NCBI GenBank assembly: GCA_033557465.1
Contig: CM066031.1
Span: forward strand, 1,231,297,312 to 1,231,361,311
Length of the DNA stretch: 64,000 nt
Direction of reading: 5' to 3'
Source of the DNA: Ichthyophis bannanicus
Taxonomy: Eukaryota > Chordata > Amphibia > Gymnophiona > Ichthyophiidae
The position numbers were made by a program, and so were the translations under genes. The notes beneath the pieces were generated by a model, which saw only the letters and a program-made list of their open reading frames with translations, was not told the DNA's origin and made no database searches. Positions 40,746 through 49,706 of the stretch are shown in pieces (the stretch's first letter is position 1; the number at the start of each line of letters is the position of its first letter).

Positions 40746-42800
40746 CATAATATTGCAGCATCTCAATCTTACTCAGGAAGTAAAGGAGATCCTCTTAGCC
40801 TCTAGAAAGCCATCCACCAGATGTTCTTATGCTTTCAAGTGACGTAGATTCTCCATCTGGTGTTCTCAGAAGGACCTTAATCCCTTCTTGGCTCCAGTGG
40901 AGGTGCTCCTCCAGTATCTCCTTCATCTATCTTCTTTCCGGTCTCAAAACCTACTTGGTAAGAGTTCACCTGAGTGCCATCGCAGCCGCTCACCATCTCC
41001 TGGATGGACAGCCAGTTTCCTTACAGTCTTTTGTGGCACACTTCATGAGAGGTCTCTTGCTCACCAGACTTCCCATTAGACCACCTCCAGTGGCCTGGGA
41101 TATCAGTGTTCTAGGGCAGTTTCTCAAGCCACCCTTTGAACCTTTAGCAACTACCTCGCTAAAGTTTCTGACATAGAAGGTCATCTTCCTCATTGGGATC
41201 TGTGCTGGGTCCGCTGCTTTTTGACATATTCATAAATGACCTGGAAAGTGGAATAACGAATGAGGTTATCAAATTTGCAGATGACACAAAACTATTTAAA
41301 GTTGTTAAAACCCGGGAGGATTGTGGAAAATTGCAAGAGGATCTTGATAAATTGGAAGACTGGGCATCAAAATGGCAGATGAAATTTAATGTGGAGAAGT
41401 GCAAGGTTATGCACCTAGGGAAGAACAACCCAAACTATGGTTACACGATGCAAGGTTCCACATTAGGAACCACCACCCAGGAAAAAGATTTAGGCGTCAT
41501 TGTGGATACCATGTTAAAACCCTCGGCCCAGTGTGCAGCGGCGGCCAAGAGAGCAAATAGAATGCTAGGTATGATAAGGAAAGGAATGGAAAATAAAACA
41601 AAAGATATTATAATGCCTCTATATCGTTCCATGGTGAGACCGCACCTTGAATATTGTGTGCAATTCTGGTCGCCGTATCTTAAAAAGGATATAGCGATTT
41701 TAGAAAAGGTTCAGAGAAGAGCCACCAAAATGGTAAAGGGGATGGAAGGCTACTCCTATGAAGAAAGGCTAAAAAGGTTGGGGCTCTTTAACCTGGAAAA
41801 GAGACGGCTGAGGGGAGATATGATAGAAGTCTATAAATTAATGAACGGAGTGGAACGGGTAAACGTAGATCGATTGTTTACCTTATCAGAATATAGAAAG
41901 ACTAGGGGACATGCAATGAAGCTACAGGGTAAACTATTTAAGACTAATAAAAGAAAATATTTTTTCACTCAACGTGTAATCAAACTCTGGAATTTGTTAC
42001 CGGAGGATGTAGTAAAGGCTGTTAGTGTAGTTGGGTTTAAAAAAGGTTTGGACAAGTTCCTGGAGGAAAGGTCCATAAACCATTATTAAGAAGGGACCCA
42101 GGATATCAATGCTTGAACCAATACAAGCATTGTGGAACCTGTGTCCCTTGGGGAAACTGCTAGGTACGTATGACCTAGATTGGCCACTGTTGGAAACAGA
42201 ATACTGGGCTTGATGGACCTTGGTCTGACCCAGTATGGCATATCTTATGTTCTTATTGCACTTATTTCGGCTAGGAGCATTAGTGAGCTACAGGCTTTGG
42301 TGGTAGACACATCTTACACACGGTTCCAACATGATAAAGTTATCCTAAGGATTCACCCCCATTTCATGCCAAAGATGGTGTCTCCTTTCCACTTGAATCA
42401 GTCAGTCTATCTTCCTGTCTTTTTTCCTAGATCACATTCATCTAGGGGGAGGCAACCCTCCATATCCTTGACTGCAAACGTTCCTTGGCATTCTATTTTC
42501 AAAGGACAGCTGAGCACCGTAAAGGCTCTCAGTTATTCCTCTCCTTTGATCCCAGTCATTTGGGATTTCCAGTATCCAAATGTACTCTCTCTAAATGGAT
42601 ATCAGATTGCATCTCATTTGCTTATGACAAAGCAGGACTATCCTTTAAGGTCATGTCACTGTCCATAATGTTCGAACCATGGTCACCTCGATGGCAAACC
42701 TATGCTCTGTAGCCATTGATGCTCTGTAGCCATTGATGAAATCTGCAAAGCAGATTTGCTGCTCATTACTCTTTAGACAAGGACTCCCACCGGGATGCCA
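40746..42800 (+). pseudogene. DIRS copy 3 tyrosine recombinase, split by CR1
   Basis: The N-terminal part (40,746-41,176) shows LTQEVKEILLASRKPSTRCS, YLVRVHLSAIAAAHHLLDGQ and FMRGLLLTRLPIRPP. A CR1 interrupts between V-I-F-L-I and A-L-I-S-A-R. The catalytic part (42,256-42,800) has SARSISELQALVVD (first catalytic Arg region), WHSIFKGQLSTVKALS, then in a neighbouring frame VHNVRTMVTSMANL (HxxR) and AHYSLDK (likely Tyr). A 17-bp tandem duplication (ATGCTCTGTAGCCATTG, about 42,704-42,737) shifts the frame. Family role: insertion of the circular DNA. Confidence 0.82.
41191..42255 (+). mobile_element. CR1-like LINE, best-preserved 3' part
   Basis: A 5'-truncated CR1 starting inside RT motif B ([20 protein letters not shown]) and ending with the family 3' UTR at GTTCTTA. 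The frame 41,193-42,089 is open for 298 codons. It includes [13 protein letters not shown] (motif C, FADD), [40 protein letters not shown] and [17 protein letters not shown] to RSINHY. It sits exactly between codons of the DIRS recombinase, with at most 2-3 bp of possible target duplication. With no stops over almost 900 bp it looks recent. Confidence 0.93.
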
Positions 42801-42969
42801 TGTTTGGTCAGGCTGTTCTCCAGCATCTCTTTCAGACTTAGGACAACTCCTATCCTCCGTCCCGGAATAATACCTGACATCCATAGAAGATTCCTGACCT
42901 CCTGAAGCCTGCCCTGAGGCAAACCTGCCAGTTCTGAGGTCATTTTCTCTGGCATCTGGGAGCTAGGAT

Positions 42970-43055
42970 CCCATATGTGAAGACTACATTCCTGCTTGTT
43001 CCTGGAGATAGTGTAGTTACTCACCTGTAACAGGTAATCTCCGGGAATAGCAGGA
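42970..43055 (+). repeat. DIRS copy 3 internal complementary region, truncated
   Basis: CCCATATGTGAAGACTACAT to CTTGTTCCTGGAGAT is an exact reverse complement of the copy's left end. AGTGTAGTTACTCACCTGTA and CAGGTAATCTCCGGGAATAG then represent its lost right end. The sequence stops at AGCAGGAA, where hAT coding sequence begins. Confidence 0.88.
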
Positions 43056-43700
43056 ATTTGTAAGAGGCTTACAAAATAAAAAATCTTCCTTTATCATGTC
43101 GTCTTTCACATAGCGCACAAATACAGCAAGCTGACTTAGATTAGAAACGTCTGTGGTCTCGTCGAGTTGGAGGCTGAATTTTGCCGGGCTTGAAATCAGA
43201 TCTGCAATTACTTGAGCCAAGATGTCTTTGCTCATGTCCTCTATTCTGTCGCTGATGGTGTCATTTGAAAGAGGAATTTGGGATAATTTAACTTTGGCCG
43301 CTTTTCCCAGCATCAGATTTGCCATCTTCAACACAGCTGGCTTTATGAGTGTTTCACCAATGGTGTGTGGTTTGCCCTGCTTTGCGATCAGGTAAGCAAT
43401 TTCGTACGATGCTGTGAGGATCGGTTTGTTGATGGGTACAAAGCCGAGAGCAGGCAGAGTAGCCTTTTCATCGAATCTGGCTCTCTTCATCTTGAATTCA
43501 ACGAGCATTGTGTTCTTGTATTCCCCATCTCCATGCAGGTTAAGGAAGTGTTCCTTTAGTTTTGCCGGTACTAGACTAGAATTGCTTAACTTGGCATTGC
43601 AAATCGTGCAGATAGGACGCTGACTCCCATCACGTTCTGTTATATATGCGAATCCATGTTGTACATATTCGTCTGACCACTTTCTTTTTTTGCTCGACAT
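43056..43700 (-). pseudogene. hAT transposase, ZBED/SCAND3-type, N-terminal part
   Basis: Starts MSSKKRKWSDEYVQHGFAYI. A BED-type zinc finger is visible (CTICNAKLSNSSLVPAKLKE, then HFLNLH: C-x2-C..H-x4-H). Then come AYLIAKQGKPHTIGETLIKP, LSNDTISDRIEDMSKDILAQ and FSLQLDETTDVSNLSQLAVF, the first part of the RNase H-like catalytic domain with its first acidic residue (LDETTD). This organisation is shared with ZBED5/FAM200-like domesticated hAT proteins. About 215 codons remain open up to LFCKPL, after which the frame runs into DIRS sequence. No repair or domestication is evident. Confidence 0.85.
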
Positions 43701-43968
43701 AGTTAGTATGGATTAAAATATTAAGAAAGAAATCACACGACATACCATCATGACAGTCAGAAGTCGACTACTGAGTGCACCAAATTCCCTGCAGCACAGA
43801 TTGGCCAAGCAATGTAGCGTGATCACCTGCAGCCAGTGATGGCCAAACGGGGCGTGTCATCACGAATCATATGAGTCGGGTGCATGTCGTGTCTTGACCT
43901 CCGCCGAACCCCTGAGACTGACTCACCGAACCTCTAGGGTTCGATCGAACCCAGGTTAAGAACCACTG
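43056..43968 (-). mobile_element. Partial hAT transposon, left end and N-terminal transposase
   Basis: On the minus strand it starts at 43,968 with the hAT-type end CAGTGGTTCTTAACCTGGG, passes a 267-bp leader, and enters the transposase at 43,700. It breaks off at 43,056 against DIRS sequence. The other terminal repeat and about two thirds of the transposase are missing. To the right, L1 copy B resumes immediately. Confidence 0.85.
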
Positions 43969-44700
43969 GTGAAGAGGAAGGCATCCCACTTATCCACGTA
44001 TTGTGGTCCTGCCCAAAGGTACAAGGCTACTGGAGAGAAATCCACTTGTTTGTTCTACGGGTTGTCCGGCAACAGTGGACATTGACTCCACAGGCTGCCC
44101 TGCTCCATGTGATGGAAGGGGTGGTGGCCACTGGACAGGGTATATGATGTTAGCTAAAACTGCCCTGGGCATTGGCAACACGAATAATTTTGATGGGTTG
44201 GAAGTCTGCTAAACCCCCGAATTATTAGCAGTGGCGGAATGCTCTGCACCAACACATGCAAATTGACAAGCTATGGGCCAAAGCGGAGCAGAGATGTGTA
44301 CCCAGATTCCATGCAGTATGGGATGACTATATCCAGGAGCTGCCCCTGTGTAACTGCAGTTATGTATTGAATGACTTCTAGGAGATGGATGATGGATGGT
44401 AGGATGTCTAACAGAATGGAACACCCTCAGGAAGGGAGGGGAGGGGGTAGGGAGGTCTGGGGATTGGGATGCTGTATGCTACCTGGAGTGTGTAAGAGCA
44501 ACCACACCCCAGAATGAGAAGTTTGTTATCTGGTCACACTGGCCCCATGACTGTTCCAGGGAGGAGGGGAGTTTTGGTATAAAGGAGAATAATACGTATA
44601 TGTTATATCAGTCTGGATGACCTATCTGGTTGTATTCTGTGATTTGGCCTGACTTCTTGTAATGTTTGGTTTTAATAAACGGTTTGAACATAAATTAAAT
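43969..44700 (+). pseudogene. L1/Tx1-like LINE ORF2 3' part, split copy B
   Basis: Resumes the L1 after DIRS copy 3 and the hAT piece: EEGIPLIHVLWSCPKVQGYW (the L1 C-terminal H..W..C block), then WRNALHQHMQIDKLWAKAEQ and a stop at about 44,380. The 3' UTR ends TTTTAATAAACGGTTTGAAC with an A-rich tail. Compared with copy A, about 30 codons (KLLYR..VRLH..CWRGC) are missing across the junction. Confidence 0.8.
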
Positions 44701-45445
44701 AAGTAACCTCTTTTGGATTAATAAACTGATCTTCAAACTATTTTTAAAACCTAGACAATAGGCCATCCAGTCCTGGTGATTTATCGTGATTAGATTCTGA
44801 ATGGCCTTTTGTATCTCAAACCTCTCTAGATACTACTGGTAGCATGATTTTGCTTAAGTAGGCTTTAACATCCCTATCATTTATATCTGTATCCATCTTA
44901 GGATGTTTTTGGTTATATTCTGTAAATTTCTGATCCCCATATATTCTTCCCTTCCCCTTTTAATTCTCTCTATTGCACTTTGATTTACTTGCTTTTACAG
45001 TTTGTACCTCTGCTTAAAATTTATATCTTCCAGATATGCTTCCTTCAGTTTCCCATGTAGAGACTTCAGCTCTTCTTTTAACTTCTTACCTCCCAGATTT
45101 CTTAGGAGCCTGCTCCAGTTCATCGATCCTATCCATAAATTTTATAATTGTCCTAGCCCTTTTGCACTTTCTCTCTGCAGCCCACGTCATAAATGTCCCT
45201 CTTAACACAGCTTTTAAGAAATTTCAGATCTAGCCTTACCTCCACATTATCATTTCAACTCAAATAATTATCAGCGTCCCCTAACTGAGTCACAAACTTC
45301 CTTATCCTTCAGTAGACTAGCATTGAATTTCCAAAAAAGCCTTCCCTGCTATGATTTTAAAACCTTTGACTTATAATTATATTGGCGCCTGATCCGACCA
45401 GGTTATATTCCCTATTTATGAATCATTTCTTGCAGAGTAGTGGTA
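44701..45445 (-). pseudogene. L1-like LINE ORF2 fragment (antisense)
   Basis: Read on the minus strand: WKFNASLLKDKEVCDSV, then LKAVLRGTFMTWAAERKCKR, MDRIDELEQAPKKSGR and later a decayed SPGLDG near 44,780. This is the endonuclease-RT linker and first RT blocks of an L1-clade ORF2. Many stops are present. It ends at the left against the A-rich tail of copy B. Confidence 0.65.
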
Positions 45446-45620
45446 TTTATTTATTTAATGGTATTTATATACCACCTTATCATTCAATCAAAGCGGTTTC
45501 CACGGCAAACAATCAAGGGGGCAAATGTTTTCATGCAGTGTACAGAGTGGTGTCTATGTGTTGGCGGGGATGTGATTAGATTTGGTATTAAATTCAAAGA
45601 AGTCTATTCTTGAGTACGAC
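45446..45620 (-). mobile_element. LINE tail (antisense)
   Basis: TTTATTTATTTAATGGTATT and TATATACCACCTTATCATTC, with AAAGCGGTTTCCACGG, form the antisense LINE-type tail and hairpin. Only the 3' UTR remains. Confidence 0.7.
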
Positions 45621-45887
45621 TTGTGACAATTAGAGGAGTATGTATAATTCTTATGCATTGGGTGCTGCTGCCACCAAACATTCAAGACCATCAAAATGTT
45701 TTTGTTTTGGCAATTGCTTTCTGTGGCCTTCAAGTTGCCCTTCTTCCCAGTTGAGCCATCTATTCAGTAGACAGGGGTTAAGTTGAAATCCCAACCCAAG
45801 ATGAGCCCCTCCCCCTCTGCAAAGCCAATAGCTGATAATTGGCTTATAGATATTTTCTACAATTACTCGTAAATGTAGCACATATAC
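45621..45887. other. Unassigned segment
   Basis: No domain recognised. It may be more of the antisense L1, but I could not align it. Confidence 0.3.
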
Positions 45888-46199
45888 GACTAATCGGAAA
45901 AAATATTTTTTCATTCAGTGCATAATCAAACTCTGGAATTTGTTGCCGGAGGATGTAGTAAAAACTCTTAGTATAGCTAGATTTAAAAGAGGTTTGTACA
46001 AGTTCTTAGAGGAAAAGTTCTTAAACCATTATTAAAGTGGACTGGGAAAATCCACTGTTTACCCCTGGAATAAGCAGCTTGGAATCTGTATACCTTTTGG
46101 GAGCCTGACAGGTACTTGTGACCTGGATTGGTCACTCATGGAAACAGGATACTGAGCTCGATGGACTTTTGGTCTGACTCGATATACAAATCTTATATT
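45888..46199 (+). mobile_element. CR1-like LINE 3' end, diverged
   Basis: [24 protein letters not shown] codons, then the family 3' UTR (GGTCTGACTCGATATACAAA..CTTATATTCT). It is more diverged than the 41 kb copy and carries an extra segment (TGGACTGGGAAAATCCACTG) also seen in the 14.5 kb copy, so these two form one subfamily. Confidence 0.82.
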
Positions 46200-46204
46200 C
46201 TCAA

Positions 46205-46440
46205 TGTCCCATCATTTTATGCTTCATGAAAGCCTCCTCTACCATGGGACTTTAATATTGTTCTGACTTTCTCTTATGAAGTCATCATTTGCTCTTCCTA
46301 GTAGCTGTTACCTCAGCTGGAAGAATAAGTGAACCCCAAGCACTAGTAACCTAAACGCCGTACATGCAGATGATTTGTCATAGCAAATTAATTCTTTGAA
46401 GTCCTTATAAATTTTACCCCAGCAGGACACCCCAGACCAG
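46205..46440 (+). pseudogene. DIRS tyrosine recombinase fragment
   Basis: Broken frames read WDLNIVLTFLMKS, then LVAVTSAGRISEPQALVT. The latter matches FLIALISARSISELQALVVD of copy 3 at 42.26 kb, including the catalytic-Arg neighbourhood (here G-R-I). It is a small relic unrelated to the gag copy that follows. Confidence 0.7.
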
Positions 46441-46444
46441 GGAG

Positions 46445-46685
46445 GCTCTCGATCAGAGCGCTTCAAGGAGTGGTCCAGACCCCCCCCCCCTTTCCATATC
46501 AGGAAGGAAATACTGCACCGAGGTGGTTTCTACAGGGCCATATGCCCATGAGGGAAGGGTTAGGACAGTCGTTATAGCTGGTGATTCGATCATTAGGCAT
46601 GTAGATAGCTGTGTGGCCGGTGGGCTTGAGGGTCGCCTGCTAACATGCCTGCCTGGTGTGAAGGTAGCGGACCTCCGGCACTTCC
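46445..46685 (+). pseudogene. CR1-type ORF1 esterase (SGNH) fragment
   Basis: The frame from 46,523 reads RVRTVVIAGDSIIRHVDSCV, then LEGRLLTCLPGVKVADL. GDSIIRH plus C-L-P-G-x-x-V is the start of the SGNH-hydrolase (esterase) domain found in ORF1 of many CR1/L2-group LINEs; GDS holds the nucleophilic Ser. Only about 55 codons remain, and the frame then runs into DIRS leader sequence. It shows that CR1 5' sequence exists in this genome although the other CR1 copies here lack it. Confidence 0.68.
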
Positions 46686-46689
46686 CTTA

Positions 46690-46904
46690 CTTGTATTTTT
46701 TCTCTTCTTTACCTCACAGTTCCAGTGGATTTTTGTTGTCGTTCCAGGCCACCATTGAGTCTTCTGACTTGGCAAAGGCTGTATTTTCTGACATGGAGAA
46801 GCCAGGCAGCAGTTTTAAAAAGTGTATTAACTGCAACCACACTATTTCAGCCACTGACAAACACAATTGGTTCTTACAGTGCTCGGGCCTTGACCATAAA
46901 CCTA
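46690..46904 (+). pseudogene. DIRS copy 4 gag, N-terminal piece
   Basis: The leader is followed by ATG at 46,792: MEKPGSSFKKCINCNHTISA, then WFLQCSGLDHKP, the N-terminal CxxC and start of the zinc knuckle (first Cys replaced, Q-C-S-G-L-D-H). It is interrupted at 46,904 by an antisense CR1 and continues at 47,596. Confidence 0.8.
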
Positions 46905-47595
46905 TACAGAGGAACTATCACCTCCTTTTTTCTGCTGGCCATTCCTTTCCTTTTGCACCTAAGCATCTTTCTAGCTTTCGCCATTGCCTTTTCTGTCTGT
47001 TTAGCTACTTTAAGATCATCAGACACAATCACACCAAGGTCCCGCTCTTCTTTTGTGGACAGAAGTCCTCCCCCCCCACACTGTACTGCTCCTTTGCATT
47101 TTTTGCAGCCCAAATGCATGACCCTGCATTTTTTAGCATTAAATCTCAGCTACCAAATATACAGAGGAACTATCACCTCCTTTTTTTCTGCTGGCCATTC
47201 CTCTCCTTTTGCACCCAAGCATCTTTCTAGCTTTCGCCATTGCCTTTTCTGTCTGTTTAGCTACTTTAAGATCATCAGACACAATCACACCAAGGTCCCG
47301 CTCTTCTTTTGTGGACAGAAGTCCTCCCCCCCCCCCCCACTGTACTGCTCCTTTGCATTTTTTGCAGCCCAAATGCATGAGCCTGCATTTTTTAGCATTA
47401 AATCTCAGCTGCCAAATACTAGACCATTATTCAAGCTTAGCTAGATCCCTCCTCATGTTATCTACTCCTTCCTGGGTGTCTACTCTATTGCAAATTTTGC
47501 TATCATCCGCAAAGAGGCAAACTTTATCTGACAGCCCTTCCACAATATCACTAACAAAGGTGTTAAAAAGAATCAAATCAAGGACAGATCCCAGA
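46905..47595 (-). mobile_element. CR1-like LINE fragment (antisense) with 255-bp tandem duplication
   Basis: Minus-strand coding: GLGSVLDLILFNTFVSDIVE (RT motif B), VCLFADDSKICNRVDTQEGV (motif C, FADD), then MHLGCKKCKGAVQ..LLSTKEERDLGVIVSDDLKV and RKMLGCKRRGMASRKK. The last part occurs twice in tandem: units start at 46,904 and 47,159, with near-identical sequence apart from C-run length. It is a different CR1 subfamily from the 41 kb copy. It splits DIRS copy 4 gag. Confidence 0.85.
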
Positions 47596-47909
47596 CCATC
47601 CATCTCCCTTGACTGCACTGTTGGTGGCATCCGTGCTGCTGGCCTCAAGGATCTTGGGAGCCCAGGTCTCAATTCTGGGCCTGGAATCGGGCATTTCAAG
47701 GCCCTCAATGATCCAGGTCTTGATGCTGAGCCTGGAACTGCTGCCATCAGGACCCTCAAGTTCCATGCCGAGCCTGGAACTGGCTGAATCTCATCTGCAG
47801 CAGGAGGAGCAGGCATTGAACTTCTATGGTTCCGATGCCTCCGGACATCGGCATCGAGATCGTCCATCGACATTGGATTGGCAGCGGAGACACGACGGTG
47901 ACCATTGCT
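47596..47909 (+). pseudogene. DIRS copy 4 gag, middle piece
   Basis: Low-complexity Ser/Pro/Leu-rich sequence (SGISRPSMIQVLMLSLELLP, SSMPSLELAESHLQQEEQAL) with the Gag-like repeat of CTCAAG/TCCAGG codons, then RHRDRPSTLDWQRRHDGD. It is the variable middle of the Gag, corresponding to about 59.0-59.35 kb in copy 5A. It is cut at 47,909 by the tail of an antisense L2-like LINE and resumes at 54,246. Confidence 0.7.
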
Positions 47910-49185
47910 ATATATCTTTATCTTTATTCGAAACATTTGATAGACCGCCCTTTACCGAGGTGTTAGGGCGGTGTACAATACAATAGGGCTGCTGGAAACA
48001 AAGAGAGAAAGGAACGCCAATAAATGATAGGAAAGAAGTGGAAGAAAAGGAAGAAGGATAGAACAGAACAGGTGTCAGCACAGACAGCAAAATAAATACG
48101 AAGGAGAGTAGGCGGAATGGGGAAGGGTGGGGTGGGGGTAGGTAAGGGCTGAATGGTCAGAGAGAGGGAGTCCAAGGATCCATAAAGGATTATGGGAGGT
48201 AGGGGAGTCAAAGGTCTGATAATGAATGGGAAACAGTGGGAAGCCTAGTTGGTGATGTGTGAGTGGCTAGGAGGAGTTGGGAAGATTAAAAGCCTGATGA
48301 AAAAGATAGTCTTAAGGAGGGCCTTGAACTGGGGAAAAGATAATTCAGTACGGAGGGAGTGCGGGAGGGAATTCCATAGGGCAGGACTAGCAAAAAAGAA
48401 GGCAGCACGACGGGTTGATTCAAGGTGTGCATTTGTGGGGGAGGGTAGGAAGAGACGATTGCCATGAGAGGAACGAAGAAGGCGAGGCATGGGCTGAAGG
48501 TAAATGAGATCCGCTAAATACTGGGGTGTGCTGGTGTAAAGGGCTTTATGTGTAAGAATGAGGAGTTTGTAAAGGTAACGAGCTTTGACAGGGAGCCAGT
48601 GAAGGGATAGAAGGCAAGGGGTGATATGGTCACGAGAAGAAGAGAAGGTGAGAAGACGGGCAGCAGTTTTTTGAATGAGCTGTATTCTCTGGAGTTGGTA
48701 TTGTGGGAGACCAGCGAGAAGAGTTACAGTAATGGAGTCGAGTGATCACTAAGGAAAGCACAAGGGTGGTGAGGGATGTGACTGAAAGCAGCGGTCGGAC
48801 AGCCCTGATCCTACGGAGGTGAAAAAGAGAGCTGCGCACCACACCAGAGATATGCTGATGGAACGAGAGAGATGAATCGAGAGTGACACCAAGATAGCGA
48901 AGAGTTGACACCAGAGGGATGGGAGAGCTGGACATGTGTGGTGACAGAGAGGGGGGGGGGGGGAGGCGCCAAAGGTGAACCAGATGGCTGCGGACTTGGA
49001 AGGGTTTACGACAAGGAAGTTGCTAAGGAACCAATCAGAGACAGCAGTTAAGCAGGTATTGAGGAGAGTGAGGTCCGGAACTGAAGAAGAGGTGTGGTGG
49101 ATTAAGAGAATGTCATCTGCGAAAAAATAAGCGGAAATACCGTGCCGCTGTATAAGAGGGGCAAGAAAGACATTATCATGCCATT
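47910..49185 (-). mobile_element. L2-like LINE (antisense), 3' part of split copy
   Basis: The minus strand continues the RT of the piece at 52,988-54,245: APLIQRHGISAYFFADDILL (motif C, FADD), then PLVSTLRYLGVTLDSSLSFH, RIRAVRPLLSVTSLTTLVLS and the C-terminus FFASPALWNSLPHSLRTELS, PQFKALLKTIFFI. The 3' end near 47,915-47,985 has the hairpin (ACCGCCCTTTACC..GGGCGGTGTACAA) and a short A/T tail. An insertion of LINE copy B splits it in RT motif B/C. Confidence 0.88.
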
Positions 49186-49283
49186 ATCATTATCATGACA
49201 TTATCATGCCAATTAAACCATTTTACTGCATTTTCTTACAAAATCCGTGTTAATACATACGTTACCACTAATACCGGCGCAGA

Positions 49284-49557
49284 CCACTGGGAAACGCACA
49301 ACCGGGTAACCTACCATCTCCAATTGCCTCTGATATATTGTGTAACTGTGCAACCTGTCATCTCCAGTTATCTCTGATATATTGTGTAATTGTATAATCT
49401 GCCATCCCCAAACTGCCTCTGATATATTGTATATTATATCTGCCATCTCCAGTTATCTCTGACATAGTGTTTAATTGTGCAACCTGTCATATCCAGTTAT
49501 CTCTGATATATTGTGTAATTGTGTAATAGGCCATCTCCAGTTACCTCTGATATATTG
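49284..49557 (+). repeat. 44-bp tandem repeat in the LINE copy B 5' region
   Basis: The phrase CTCTGATATATTGTGTAA or a close variant starts at 49,328, 49,372, 49,417, 49,457, 49,501 and 49,545. Steps are 44, 45, 40, 44 and 44 bases. Units also share CATCTCCAGTTA. The array lies between the element's 5' end and its ORF, where a LINE promoter would be. Tandem promoter monomers are known in mouse L1. Confidence 0.85.
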
Positions 49558-49706
49558 GGAAATTCACCGTCATCATCAGCCTCTCATGCAACTGTGCCAA
49601 ACCCACTGCAAGAGCATCGGGACCGGCTAACTCACCTGACCCGCCACCAACCAAGACTCCCGCCACCAACCAAGACTCTGACCCACTTCCAGTCCACACA
49701 CACAAC

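Larger units (their letters stand above)
34667..43055 (+). mobile_element. DIRS retrotransposon copy 3 with three nested insertions
   Basis: Order: left terminal repeat (34,667-34,810), gag (35,063-38,850, split), RT and RNase H (38,970-40,740), recombinase (40,745-42,800, split) and the start of the internal complementary region (42,970-43,055). 42,972-43,011 is an exact reverse complement of the first 40 bases of the left end, including the copy-specific AATGTAGTC. The right terminal repeat is missing because hAT sequence follows directly. Removing a LINE tail, a solo LTR and a CR1 leaves about 5.4 kb. Confidence 0.9.

Noticed and set aside
43017..43700. hAT-like protein as a domesticated ZBED host gene
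   Set aside because: It stops in mid-domain against DIRS sequence, keeps a hAT terminal sequence 267 bp upstream and lies inside an L1 copy, so it is a transposon remnant.
46874..47119. Tandem repeated frames at 46.9-47.4 kb as a new repeat protein
   Set aside because: On the minus strand they are a duplicated part of a CR1 reverse transcriptase (MHLGCKKCKG..KEERDLGVIVSDD).
48950..48963. Run of G as a G-quadruplex regulatory element
   Set aside because: It is a homopolymer run inside antisense L2-like coding sequence and needs no special function.
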